Both the position numbers and the translations under genes were made by a program. Of a DNA stretch of 64,000 nt, positions 53,501 through 62,967 are shown piece by piece. Under the pieces are notes generated by a model. That model was not told the DNA's origin. It did not search any database and saw only the letters and a list, made by a program, of their open reading frames with translations. Where the stretch lies: positions 248,001 through 312,000 of the forward strand of contig NZ_JASJAP010000001.1 of assembly GCF_030066995.1 (NCBI RefSeq), given 5' to 3'. Position 1 is the first letter of the stretch, and each line of letters opens with the position of its first letter. The stretch is from Erythrobacter sp. (GTDB lineage: Bacteria; Pseudomonadota; Alphaproteobacteria; Sphingomonadales; Sphingomonadaceae).

Positions 53501-54124
53501 GAAGGGCCGGGCGGTTATCAGCTGTTCGGGCGCACCATTCAGGTCTGGAACACTTACCGCCAGACCGATGCGTTCATCGAGGGCAAGCCGTGGCTCTTGC
53601 GCTTCTTCGATCAGATTCGCTTCTTCCCGGTCAGCGCCGATGAGCTGACCGAGTGGCGCCGCGATTTCCACAGCGGGCGGCGGTCCATCCAGATCGAACA
53701 GTCCACCTTCAGCCTGGCCGAGCACCGCGCTTTCCTGGCCGACAACGCCGCTTCGATCGAGGCCTATGAGAGACGCCGACAGGCCGCCTTCGACGCCGAG
53801 CGCGCCGCCTGGGAGGCGAGCGGCGAGTTCGACCGCGTCTCGCAGCTTGTTGAAGTGGGTGTTGACGGCGCAGAGGCCGCAGCGATCGATATCCCCGAGG
53901 GCGCGCAATTGATCGAGGCGCCGTTTGGCGGCAGCGTGTGGAAATTGCTGGTGGGCAAGGGTGACCGCGTCGAAGCGGGGCAGACGATCGCGGTGATCGA
54001 GGCCATGAAGATGGAAAGCCCGCTCGAAAGCCCCATCAGCGGCACGGTCGAGGCGCTTTACACAGCGGAACGCCAGCCGGTGGAACCGGGCGCGGCGATG
54101 CTGGCGCTGAGGCCGCAGGCGTGA
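50582..54124 (+). CDS. Biotin-dependent carboxylase of the urea/guanidine carboxylase type
   Basis: A 1180-residue multidomain enzyme. It has a biotin carboxylase ([20 protein letters not shown] start; [11 protein letters not shown] ATP grasp), a carboxyltransferase with AHS2/KipA-like ([20 protein letters not shown]) and AHS1/KipI-like ([40 protein letters not shown]) halves, and a C-terminal biotin domain with [14 protein letters not shown]. ATP, bicarbonate and guanidine (or urea) yield carboxyguanidine (or allophanate). The neighbouring DUF1989 pair favours guanidine. The diagnostic active-site residue of the carboxyltransferase should be read in an alignment. Start ATG 50582; GTG 50570 is possible. 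Confidence 0.9.
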   Translation: [1180 protein letters not shown]

Positions 54125-55893
54125 CCGATTTCAGCCGCCTCAGACCCGCCGAGATTGCTTTGGCGGTCCAAAGTGGCGAAAAAAGCGCGGTCGAAATTGC
54201 GCATGACGCAATCGCTCGGATAAAGGCCTACGACGCAGTGCAACCTCAGGTCTGGATCAGCCGCGCGCAACCTGAGACCGTTATCGCCGCAGCGCGCAAT
54301 GTCGATGAGCGCGTCGCGGCGGGTGAAACGCTTCCCTTGGCCGGTGTGCCCTTTGCGGTGAAGGACAATATCGACGTTGCCGGCTTCGAGACGACCGCCG
54401 CTTGCCCGGCCTTTGCCTATTCGCCCGAAAATTCGGCGCCGGTCGTCGAAAAACTGCTCGCGGCGGGCGCGATCTGCGTGGGCAAGACCAATCTCGATCA
54501 ATTTGCCACCGGACTTGTTGGCACGCGCAGCCCCTATGGCGCGCCTGCCAACGCCTACAACCGCGATTTTGTAAGCGGCGGGTCGAGTTCGGGATCAGCG
54601 GTGGCTGTGGCCGCAGGCCTCGTCGGCTTTGCGCTGGGCACCGACACGGCGGGGTCGGGCCGCGTGCCGGCGGCCTTCAACCATCTGGTCGGGTTGAAAC
54701 CCACCAAAGGCCGCTGGAGCACGAGCGGTCTTGTGCCCGCGTGCCGGACGCTCGATTGCATCACCGTCTTGACCGACACGCTCACCGATGCGCGGCTGGT
54801 CGATCAGGTTGCGGCGGGTTTCGACGCGAACGATCCGTATTCGCGGCCGCTCGAAGACCGCAGCCTGACGGTTCGGCGGATCGGCGTCCCTCGCCCTGAC
54901 CAGCGCGCCTGGTTTGGCGACGCCGCTTCTGAATATCTTTACGGCAAGGCGCTGGATACCCTCGTACGAAGCGCGGAGCTGGTCGAGATCAACATCGAGC
55001 CGCTCAACGAGGCGGCGCGACTGCTTTACGAAGGCCCATGGGTTGCGGAGCGCTCGGCGGCGATTGAGACGCTGCTTGTCGGCAATCCCGAGGCTATCGA
55101 TCCGGTCGTCCGCGAAGTGGTCGAGCCGGGGCTGCGCATTTCGGCGGTCGAGGCTTTCAAGGGCGCGTACCGCCTCGCCGAAATCCAGCGCGAGGCCGAG
55201 GCGATGTGGGAGGCGGTCGATCTGCTGGCGTTTCCAACAACGGGCACGACCTATCGCATTCGCGAGCTGGCGAAAGCGCCTGTCGCCCTCAACAGCCACT
55301 TCGGGCGTTACACCAATTTCGTCAATCTGCTCGATATGGCGGCGCTCGCGGTCCCCGCCGGTGCGCGCGAGGACGCCACCGGCTTCGGCATTACGCTAAT
55401 AGGGCCTGCGCACAGCGATCACGCGCTGATCAACGCCGCTGAAACCTATCTTGAGGCGGCCAATTTGCCGCCTGCGCCGCCGCTCGATCTGGAGGGAAGA
55501 ATGGAAACCGTGAAACTGGTCGTTGTTGGTGCCCATCTGAAGGACATGCCGCTCCACTGGCAATTGACCTCGCGCGATGCGACGTTCGTCGGGGCGTTTG
55601 AAACCGCGCCGACCTACCGGCTCTACGCGATTGCCAACAGTGTCCCGCCGAAACCCGCTCTGGTGCACTCGAACGAGGGCGCGGCGATCAAGGTTGAGGT
55701 TTACGAGTTGGGGGTCGCCGAATTTGGCAGCTTTACCGCCGAAGTGCCCGCCCCGCTCGCGATCGGGACCGTGACGTTGGCCGACGGATCAAGCGTTAAG
55801 GGGTTTGTCGCCGAGCCGCGCGCGACCGAAGGGGCGGAAGACATAACTGCGCTTGGTGGATGGCGAGCTTATATTGATAAATCGCAATCCTGA
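54121..55893 (+). CDS. atzF: Allophanate hydrolase
   Basis: A 590-residue amidase-signature enzyme: VKDNID gives catalytic Lys81, then GGSSSGSAVAVAAGLVGFAL and GTDTAGSGRVPAAF with nucleophile Ser near residue 179. The C-terminal domain of about 120 residues (HWQLTSRDATFVGAFETAPT, LYAIANSVPPKPALV) matches the decarboxylating domain of allophanate hydrolase. It converts allophanate to two ammonia and two CO2, ending the urea/guanidine degradation pathway. Its GTG overlaps the carboxylase stop (4 nt). Last gene of the operon. Confidence 0.92.
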   Translation: MTDFSRLRPAEIALAVQSGEKSAVEIAHDAIARIKAYDAVQPQVWISRAQPETVIAAARNVDERVAAGETLPLAGVPFAVKDNIDVAGFETTAACPAFAYSPENSAPVVEKLLAAGAICVGKTNLDQFATGLVGTRSPYGAPANAYNRDFVSGGSSSGSAVAVAAGLVGFALGTDTAGSGRVPAAFNHLVGLKPTKGRWSTSGLVPACRTLDCITVLTDTLTDARLVDQVAAGFDANDPYSRPLEDRSLTVRRIGVPRPDQRAWFGDAASEYLYGKALDTLVRSAELVEINIEPLNEAARLLYEGPWVAERSAAIETLLVGNPEAIDPVVREVVEPGLRISAVEAFKGAYRLAEIQREAEAMWEAVDLLAFPTTGTTYRIRELAKAPVALNSHFGRYTNFVNLLDMAALAVPAGAREDATGFGITLIGPAHSDHALINAAETYLEAANLPPAPPLDLEGRMETVKLVVVGAHLKDMPLHWQLTSRDATFVGAFETAPTYRLYAIANSVPPKPALVHSNEGAAIKVEVYELGVAEFGSFTAEVPAPLAIGTVTLADGSSVKGFVAEPRATEGAEDITALGGWRAYIDKSQS

Positions 55894-56116
55894 AACAATG
55901 TTTCGTTAGTGCGTCAAATCTGCAACAAATCGATTCCTATTCGGCGCCATTGTGGAATGTTACGCTTGACGCTTTCCTTAATATCGATACCTCTTGGGCT
56001 CTAAGCACGAACAAAAACGCGCACGGGAGAGGGATCAGGACGTGTCGACCACCTGAGCGGGTTGGCGCGGCTTCGTTTCTCTGGGCCAAAAGCCCGTCGA
56101 TCAGGGGTGATCAAGC

Positions 56117-57136
56117 ATGGCCGGTGTGCAGGTCGGAAATCGAGTGATCGGAGCGGACGCTCCCGTGACCGTCGGCTGGGACAATATCGGCCGGGTCGAA
56201 GGTGGGCCGATCAAGCAGTTCGTCTTCACCTATTTTCAGCCGTTTTGCCTCTTCGCCATGCTGGCGTTTGTTTATTGGGGCCCCAACTCCCTCGTGGTTG
56301 CCTCCACCATGTTCATGATCGGGCTGGGCTTTCGGGTCCTTCTGCTCGGGCTTGAGTGGGTTAATCCGCGATACGACAGCTGGAAACTGACCTGGAAAGA
56401 ATTCGCGACCGACGTCTTCTACGTCTCGCTTGGCTACACCGTCCTTCGCATGGTCGATCACTATATCGGTGACGGCGTGATCGTTGGCGCCATCCAGGGC
56501 TGGCTTTCGTGGGAGGACTTCACCTGGTTCACGGGAATGCCTTTGCTCGTTCAGGCGCTGGCGATCTCGATGATCTTCGATTTCGGGCAATACTGGATGC
56601 ATCGCGGGATGCACAATTGGTACCCGCTCTGGCTGACCCACGCGCCGCATCACTACATAACCCAGCTCAACATCAACAAGGGCGCGGTTGGCAATCCGAT
56701 CGAGTTGTTCCTGATCGGGCTTGGCGTGGGTGGCTTCTTCGACTTTCTGCCGCGCGCCTTCCTTTTGGCGGGCGCGATCGGGATGACCGTTTCGATCTAT
56801 CAGCACATCAATGTGCGCTTCAACACGCCGGCGTGGTGGCGTTACATCTTCAACACGGTTGAGCATCATAGCGTTCACCACTCGCAGGACTATGAGGCAA
56901 CCCGCAGCAACTATTCGGCGACCTGGATCATCTGGGACCGCGTGTTCGGCACATGTGTCGATGGGGAAGCCGAAGTGCTCGGCATGGATGGGGGACGGCG
57001 GATGGATATCCGTGAGACGATGCTGTTCCCGTTCAGTGAAGCGCTTCGATCATACAAGGGCGCCGCGCAGCGAATGAGGGCTGCCGGCACACCGAACAAC
57101 CAGGGGCAGGGGCAACAAGAAGAACCAGCTGAATAA
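56117..57136 (+). CDS. Sterol desaturase / fatty acid hydroxylase family membrane protein
   Basis: A 339-residue integral membrane di-iron enzyme. The His clusters are visible: FGQYWMHRGMHNWYPLWLTH with HAPHH, and the later YQHINVRFN with TVEHHSVHHSQDYEATRSNY. Several membrane helices occupy residues 35-100 and 185-235. Family members hydroxylate or desaturate lipids such as carotenoids, sterols or sphingolipid-like molecules. The substrate is unknown. A strong terminator follows at 57150, so the transcript is probably monocistronic. Confidence 0.9.
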   Translation: MAGVQVGNRVIGADAPVTVGWDNIGRVEGGPIKQFVFTYFQPFCLFAMLAFVYWGPNSLVVASTMFMIGLGFRVLLLGLEWVNPRYDSWKLTWKEFATDVFYVSLGYTVLRMVDHYIGDGVIVGAIQGWLSWEDFTWFTGMPLLVQALAISMIFDFGQYWMHRGMHNWYPLWLTHAPHHYITQLNINKGAVGNPIELFLIGLGVGGFFDFLPRAFLLAGAIGMTVSIYQHINVRFNTPAWWRYIFNTVEHHSVHHSQDYEATRSNYSATWIIWDRVFGTCVDGEAEVLGMDGGRRMDIRETMLFPFSEALRSYKGAAQRMRAAGTPNNQGQGQQEEPAE

Positions 57137-57149
57137 AACAGGGAAAGCC

Positions 57150-57187
57150 GCGCTGATCGCCGAATAGCGGCGATCTTGCGCCTTTTT
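57150..57187 (+). terminator. Rho-independent terminator after the sterol desaturase-like gene
   Basis: A stem GCGC-T-GATCGCCG (57150-57162) pairs with CGGCGATC-TT-GCGC (57168-57181) around an AATAG loop, followed by CTTTTT. It lies 14 nt after the stop codon. Confidence 0.85.
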
Positions 57188-57266
57188 AGAACAAGGAGAC
57201 CCGTGTTCGACCCGCGCTTGCGGGAGCGTGGATCCTTTGGTCCGCGAACGAAGAATTGTGGAGTGC

Positions 57267-58004
57267 ATGAAAGTCCGAATGCCTTACATCGATAGCGTCT
57301 GGCGCGTGAAGAGCTCGATCGAGCTCGACGAACCGTTTGCGGCGAGTGAGGTCTTTGGTCGGCTTGATCCGCTCCTGCGAACTCAAGGCACCGAATTCAC
57401 GATTTCGGGCGACACGCTGACCTATCAAAAGACGAATCCCGCCGCGCAGGACAAGCTGGCCACCTTTACCGCAGGAACCCTTTCGGTCGTCGATCACGAT
57501 GGCGCGAAGCATCTAGCCTATGATGTCACCAGCACCGCGCTGTTCTTGTGCTTTCTTGCCCCTCTCGCGTTCCTCGCCTTTGGCGGGTTTGCCTGGCTGA
57601 TCAACGAAATCGAGAAGCCGGCCGTTATTGCCGAAATGGCGGAGAAGGAAAAAGAGGAAGCCGAAAGCGAGGGCGAGGCCGATGAGGTGATCGAACTCCA
57701 CTGGATTGACCAGCTTCTTGGCGCGCCTGCGCCCAAACAACCCGGCGAAGAAGATCAGGACAAGGCGGCGCGTGAGGGGCGCGAAGACGAAGTCGAAGGC
57801 AATCATTCGCCGACGACGGCGTGGGTGTTCGCTGGCATCTTCTTCGCCATCTACGCCGTTGGCCGCGTGCTCGAGCCGTATCTGCTCAAACGCACATTTC
57901 GCGCGGCCCTCGCAGGGCCGGCCGGCGATCAATTCTCTCAGAACTCAACAGAAAAGGAAGCGGGCAGCGCGCTCGCTTCAACAGGGGAAGAACGGTCGAA
58001 CTAG
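57267..58004 (+). CDS. Hypothetical membrane protein
   Basis: A 245-residue protein. The N-terminal part (YIDSVWRVKSSIELDEPFAA, FGRLDPLLRTQGTEFTISGD) looks soluble. It is followed by a membrane helix around FLCFLAPLAFLAFGGFAWLI, a charged Glu-rich linker (EKEKEEAESEGEADEV), and a second helix AWVFAGIFFAIYAVGRVLE near the C-terminus. I do not recognise the family. Start chosen at ATG 57267 after GTGGAG; a GTG at 57228 is possible. The TonB-dependent receptor follows 32 nt later, so they may be co-transcribed. Confidence 0.7.
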   Translation: MKVRMPYIDSVWRVKSSIELDEPFAASEVFGRLDPLLRTQGTEFTISGDTLTYQKTNPAAQDKLATFTAGTLSVVDHDGAKHLAYDVTSTALFLCFLAPLAFLAFGGFAWLINEIEKPAVIAEMAEKEKEEAESEGEADEVIELHWIDQLLGAPAPKQPGEEDQDKAAREGREDEVEGNHSPTTAWVFAGIFFAIYAVGRVLEPYLLKRTFRAALAGPAGDQFSQNSTEKEAGSALASTGEERSN

Positions 58005-58036
58005 ACTAAACTTGAAAGGAAAAACAGGGGGCTAAT

Positions 58037-61000
58037 ATGAATTACAAATCAAACACATACGGTCGGAAAGGCTTTTTGTCGGCTTCGTTGTTGTCAGTCT
58101 CGGGTCTTGCTTTGATGGCGACCCCGCTGAGCGCGCAGGAGACGATTACGAGCGATAACGAGGCAGAGGAAGAAGAGCAAAGGATCGTCGTAACCGGTTC
58201 GCGCATCGCGGTGGACTCGGCTACCGCTTTAGAAAGCCCGGTTCAGGTGATTACCGCTGAGCAATTTTTGCAAGCTGGTGAAATCGACATAACACAAACG
58301 CTTCGTGAGATTCCGGCGCTGCAAGGATCGGATCCTGCGACCCTTGATAGCGCGCAAGGTTTGGCGCTCTCGGGCGCGAGTACGTTAAACTTGCGCTCTC
58401 TTGGGTCGAACAGGACGCTTGTTCTTCAGGACGGTCGCCGCCACGTGCCGGGCGTTGCGGGCACAGCCACCGTCGACGTTGGTGCGATACCCACGGCCCT
58501 TATAGGGGAAGTGCAGATCCTCACAGGTGGCGCCTCGGGCGTGTACGGTGCAGACGCTGTCTCGGGTGTTGTGAACTACATAACTCGAACCGGGCGCGAT
58601 TTTGACGGTCTCGAATTTCGGTTACAAACGGGCATCAGCGACGAGGGGGACGCAGAAGAGTTCCTCGGCTCCATCGCTGGTGGCGGCACTTTTGAGGATG
58701 GACGCGGTAGCGCTGTTTTCGCGCTCGAGTACTCGCACAGCACTTCCGTTCTCGCGGGTGATCGTGATTTTGCGGCGGGAGAGGGAAGCGCGGCCTTTGG
58801 GCAAAGCAATGACTTCCTCAACGAGCAGCTTGGATTGGCTCCGGGGACTGAAAACGCCTTCATTCCAGACCGCACCCTTCCGGTCTCCAGCACATCAGGC
58901 ATCATTGCGATCGATGGGTTCCCGTTCGATAGGCTCGCTTTCGGCCCCGAGGTAGCGACAAACTTTAACCCAGCGACCGACACGGTCCCGACCTTCACGG
59001 GAACCGACATTCCCATCCTGCAGATTATTGATCCGGAGACCGGAGAGCTTCGCGCGTACAATCCGGGTATATCGACCAGCGCGTTCAACGCCAGCGGCGG
59101 CGATGGTATCCCAATTAACGATCCGACGCTTACTCTTATTCCCGAGCAGACTCGCATCGTCGCGGCGGCCGGTTTCGACTACGAGATTTTTGACAACATC
59201 ACGTTCTTTGCTGATGCGAAATTTCAATACGTAGAGACAACCGACACGTCGGGTATTCCGTTCGCGGATGACCTTACACTAGCCGCAGATAATCCATTTC
59301 TCACTCCGCAGCTTCAGTCCCAATTTGACGAGTTGGACGCCTCGTTCGCTGGCGTCGCCAGGGACAACCTAGCTTCGGACACAGGTCGCGGAACCGACAT
59401 AGAGCGCTCAACGATCCGCGCATCAGGGGGTCTGCGCTGGGATTCACCCGACAGCAATGTAACCTTCGAAACAAGCTACACTTGGGGCCGTACACAGGTC
59501 GATGATACTGGACGGAATCAGCGGATCAATGACCGCTACTTCACTGCGATCGACGCCGTTGCACTTACCGAGGACAACGTGAATGGCACCGATCCAATAT
59601 TCAATTTCGAAAGCGGCTCTGGCACGCTAACGGCCCTTCGTGGAAATGAGTATATCGAGATCAACGAGGGCAACGCGCAGGTAGGAGATATCGTCTGCCG
59701 CGCCGAAGTAACCGGTGTGCCAGCGCCTTCCAACCAGCCCTTTCTGGTTGGTGGACCGCCGACTTATGAGGAAGGGACGGTCATCAATGGCGTAGATGTC
59801 AGCGGTCGGACCCGCCCGGTGACTTTCCAGATTGGCGATGGTACCTGCGCGCCCATCAACTTGATTGGCGATTTTGAGGGCCAAGGGCTCGAGTTTTCGT
59901 TCGTTGACATCAATCAGGACACAACCATTGAGCAGCAGCAATTTCTCGCGGTTCTGTCTGGTGATACCGAGCACTTGTTCGAACTGCCTGGCGGCCCTGT
60001 TGGTTTCGCGGCCGGTTTTGAGTGGCGGCGCGATGCATCGCAATTCACGCGCGACAGCTTCGAATCGATCGAAGGCCGTGTGATTGAGAACGTGAACGCT
60101 CCTCTTTTCGATTCGCCAGAGAACGGTGAAACCATTCGTGTTTGGGAACTCTTCGGAGAGGTTCGTCTTCCGGTTCTTGGTGGCATCCCGTTTGTCGAGA
60201 ATCTGGAGTTTACGGCCGCAGGGCGTTATTCCGATTACAACACGATCGGCACAACAGAGACGTACTCATTTGGCGCTCAATACAGCCCGGTGGATTGGTT
60301 GACGTTCCGCGGTACGCTCTCACGTGCCATCCGCGCACCAAACATTAGCGAGCTCTATGCGCCGCAGGGCGTGGCCCAGATTGGTGTGGATGCCGATCCG
60401 TGCGATGATGGCAACATCAACAACGGGTCCAGCAATCGCGTTGCAAACTGTCTGACGTTTGTTGATGAAGGTTTCGATTCCGCGAACTTTCTCACCGCCT
60501 TCTCCACCGGTACCGATGGCGGCAACCCCAACCTGACCGAAGAGACGTCCGACAGCTTCACGATTGGCGGTATCTTCCAGCCCCGAGGCATACTGGGCGG
60601 CGCGCTGGACAATCTCGTCCTTATTGTCGACTACTACGACATTGAGATTGAGGACGCGATTGGAAGCCTGACGGGCCAGCAGATTGCCGAGGCCTGCGTC
60701 GACCTGCCTTCGACAGACAACCAGTTCTGCGATGCGATCGAACGCGACCCTAATCGCGGCGGCGCGATTGTTGGCTTCACGTCCGGTAACATCAACCTGG
60801 AAGTGCTTCGTGCACGCGGTGTTGATTTTGAGGCTCGGTATGCTTTCGATGCGCCATTTGGTGACGGGGACTGGGGCATGTTTATGCTTAGAGCCGCGGG
60901 TACGCGCTTCCTTGAGCGTTTCACCGAAGGAGATCCGGTCATCCAACAGACCATCGCCGACGAAACCGACCCCCTTCAGCAGCAGTTGCTTATCGTCGAT

Positions 61001-61396
61001 CAGGGAAGCGAAAGCGACTTGCTTGGAGTTATTGGCGTGCCGGAATGGATCGTTAACTTCAGCGCAAACTGGAAAATCGACCGCCTGAACATCGGCTGGC
61101 GTACTCGCTGGGAAGACTCGAGCCTCCAGATTTCAAACGGTGACGCAACAGACGCGGTTATTATCGATGGCCAAGCTGTGCTTGTATCGAACGAAGGTGT
61201 GCTCGACGAATCGCAGTTGAACACTGGTGACGGATTTGAGCATGACATCAACATCACGTTCGAAGCGACCGACAGGCTCCAAGTCTTCGGCGGTGTCAAT
61301 AACTTGTTCGACGCAGAGCCGTTCCTGGGCAGCCTCTCGCGTCCCGTGAGTCCCCGCGGTCGTTTCTTCTTCTTGGGTCTCACAGGCTCGTTTTGA
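58037..61396 (+). CDS. TonB-dependent outer-membrane receptor
   Basis: An 1119-residue receptor. The signal peptide ends ATPLSAQ. A plug domain follows, with an N-terminal RIVVTGSRI TonB-box-like region, NLRSLGSNRTLVLQDGRRHV, then GVYGADAVSGVVNYITR. A C-terminal beta barrel ends in the typical aromatic GRFFFLGLTGSF. It is of the large sphingomonad type with an N-terminal acidic stretch (NEAEEEEQ). Substrates of this group range from siderophores to polysaccharide or plant-derived compounds; nothing here decides. A terminator follows at 61434. Confidence 0.95.
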   Translation: MNYKSNTYGRKGFLSASLLSVSGLALMATPLSAQETITSDNEAEEEEQRIVVTGSRIAVDSATALESPVQVITAEQFLQAGEIDITQTLREIPALQGSDPATLDSAQGLALSGASTLNLRSLGSNRTLVLQDGRRHVPGVAGTATVDVGAIPTALIGEVQILTGGASGVYGADAVSGVVNYITRTGRDFDGLEFRLQTGISDEGDAEEFLGSIAGGGTFEDGRGSAVFALEYSHSTSVLAGDRDFAAGEGSAAFGQSNDFLNEQLGLAPGTENAFIPDRTLPVSSTSGIIAIDGFPFDRLAFGPEVATNFNPATDTVPTFTGTDIPILQIIDPETGELRAYNPGISTSAFNASGGDGIPINDPTLTLIPEQTRIVAAAGFDYEIFDNITFFADAKFQYVETTDTSGIPFADDLTLAADNPFLTPQLQSQFDELDASFAGVARDNLASDTGRGTDIERSTIRASGGLRWDSPDSNVTFETSYTWGRTQVDDTGRNQRINDRYFTAIDAVALTEDNVNGTDPIFNFESGSGTLTALRGNEYIEINEGNAQVGDIVCRAEVTGVPAPSNQPFLVGGPPTYEEGTVINGVDVSGRTRPVTFQIGDGTCAPINLIGDFEGQGLEFSFVDINQDTTIEQQQFLAVLSGDTEHLFELPGGPVGFAAGFEWRRDASQFTRDSFESIEGRVIENVNAPLFDSPENGETIRVWELFGEVRLPVLGGIPFVENLEFTAAGRYSDYNTIGTTETYSFGAQYSPVDWLTFRGTLSRAIRAPNISELYAPQGVAQIGVDADPCDDGNINNGSSNRVANCLTFVDEGFDSANFLTAFSTGTDGGNPNLTEETSDSFTIGGIFQPRGILGGALDNLVLIVDYYDIEIEDAIGSLTGQQIAEACVDLPSTDNQFCDAIERDPNRGGAIVGFTSGNINLEVLRARGVDFEARYAFDAPFGDGDWGMFMLRAAGTRFLERFTEGDPVIQQTIADETDPLQQQLLIVDQGSESDLLGVIGVPEWIVNFSANWKIDRLNIGWRTRWEDSSLQISNGDATDAVIIDGQAVLVSNEGVLDESQLNTGDGFEHDINITFEATDRLQVFGGVNNLFDAEPFLGSLSRPVSPRGRFFFLGLTGSF

Positions 61397-61433
61397 CGCG
61401 GGGAAGCTGGCCAAGGCCAATTCCCCAAACAAA

Positions 61434-61473
61434 AGAGGCGGGGCGGAGGAGCGATCTTCCGCCCCGGCTCTTT
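61434..61473 (+). terminator. Rho-independent terminator after the TonB receptor gene
   Basis: AGAGGCGGGGCGGA (61434-61447) pairs with TCCGCCCCGGCTCT (61458-61471) at 13 of 14 positions around a short loop and is followed by TTT. It begins 38 nt after the receptor stop. Confidence 0.88.
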
Positions 61474-61602
61474 GGTGGCGGGGTAGCGAGAGCTGGGATG
61501 CGGGAAACGGTCCGATGTATCGGTGATCACACCTTCCAATCCTCAGCTCGCGCCTCCCTCGCTCTTGAAGCCTTTCAGCCGCCGCTTTAAAGCCCGCGCC
61601 CC

Positions 61603-62769
61603 ATGGCAAGCACCGCACCCACCAAAGCCGCGACCGAGATCGCATTGACCGGACGTCCCGTCATCTCCGCCACCGGGCTCTTCACGCCCGAGGAGACGAT
61701 CACCAACGAGGAACTGGTCGCCAGCTTCAACTCTTTCGTCGATCGCCACAACGCCGCCAACGCCGATGCCATCGCAGCGGGCGAGGTTGAGGCGCTGGCG
61801 CATTCCTCGGTCGAATTCATCGAGAAGGCGAGCGGTATCAAGGCGCGCCATGTGATGAGCAAAGCCCCCATTCTCGATCCCGACACGATGTGTCCGCGCC
61901 TTGACGAACGGCCCAACGAAGAACTCTCGATCATGGCCGAAATCGGCGTCATCGCCGCGCGCCAGGCGCTCGATCGCGCGGAGCGAGCCCCCGAAGATGT
62001 CGATGCGGTGCTGTGCGCGGCCTCGAACATGCAGCGCGCCTATCCAGCCATGGCGATCGAGATCCAGCAAGCGCTCGGGATCGAAGGCTTTGGCTTTGAC
62101 ATGAATGTCGCGTGCTCGTCAGCGACTTTCGGCCTTCAGACCGCCGCCGACTACATTCGCGCGGGCAACGCCAAGTCGGTGTTGGTCGTAAGCCCGGAAA
62201 TCACCTCGGGCCACCTCAACTGGCGCGATCGCGACAGCCACTTCATCTTCGGCGATGTGGCGACTGCCGTGCTGGTCGAGGACGCGGCGATAGCGCCCAG
62301 GGAACACTGGGACATTCTGGGCACCAAGCTCAAGACGGTCTTTTCCAACAACATCCGCAATAATTTCGGTTTCCTCAATCGCGCGCATCCGGAGACCGCC
62401 GGAGCGCCGGACAAGCTTTTCGTCCAGGAAGGGCGCAAGGTTTTCAAGGAAGTGGTTCCGATGGTCGCGGAAATGATCCTTGAAGAAGCGGAGCGGCTCG
62501 AGATCGACGCAGCGGGAATGCGGCGTTTGTGGCTGCATCAGGCGAATGCGGGCATGAACCGGCTGATCGCGCAGCGCGTGCTGGGTCACGAAGCGAATGC
62601 CGATGAAAGCCCCACCGTGCTCGACACATATGGGAACACGTCGAGCGCGGGCTCGATCATCGCGTTTCACCTAAACAGCGATGATCTGGTCGCCGGCGAC
62701 ACCGGGCTTATCTGCAGCTTTGGCGCGGGCTATTCGGCTGGCGCGGTGTTTGTGCGCAAAGCGGCCTGA
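61603..62769 (+). CDS. Beta-ketoacyl-ACP synthase III-like protein
   Basis: A 388-residue thiolase-fold condensing enzyme. The catalytic Cys171 is in MNVACSSATFG; the His is in LHQANAGMNRLI, and the Asn is in DTYGNTSSAGS, giving the Cys-His-Asn triad. It is longer than typical FabH (about 320) with an extra N-terminal insert around residues 40-75. Such FabH-like enzymes start fatty-acid chains or make specialised lipids/alkanes (OleA-like). No fab gene is next to it. It is followed by phosphatidylserine decarboxylase 198 nt later. Confidence 0.88.
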   Translation: MASTAPTKAATEIALTGRPVISATGLFTPEETITNEELVASFNSFVDRHNAANADAIAAGEVEALAHSSVEFIEKASGIKARHVMSKAPILDPDTMCPRLDERPNEELSIMAEIGVIAARQALDRAERAPEDVDAVLCAASNMQRAYPAMAIEIQQALGIEGFGFDMNVACSSATFGLQTAADYIRAGNAKSVLVVSPEITSGHLNWRDRDSHFIFGDVATAVLVEDAAIAPREHWDILGTKLKTVFSNNIRNNFGFLNRAHPETAGAPDKLFVQEGRKVFKEVVPMVAEMILEEAERLEIDAAGMRRLWLHQANAGMNRLIAQRVLGHEANADESPTVLDTYGNTSSAGSIIAFHLNSDDLVAGDTGLICSFGAGYSAGAVFVRKAA

Positions 62770-62967
62770 GGCTGCCTCCAGCATCGAACGGCCCGCGAGC
62801 TTCGTGCCAGCGCGCACCAAGCCAAGCGCTTACCCGAGAATTCAAGGAGGGTTGCGCCGCTGGGGGCAGCGTCTGCGGCTCGGTTGATGCGCTCGCGGAC
62901 CTGTTATGCCCGCCCGATGCAAACCCGCTTGCTTGCCGGGCGCGCGGGGGCGTCCTAAGTGGGAGGC

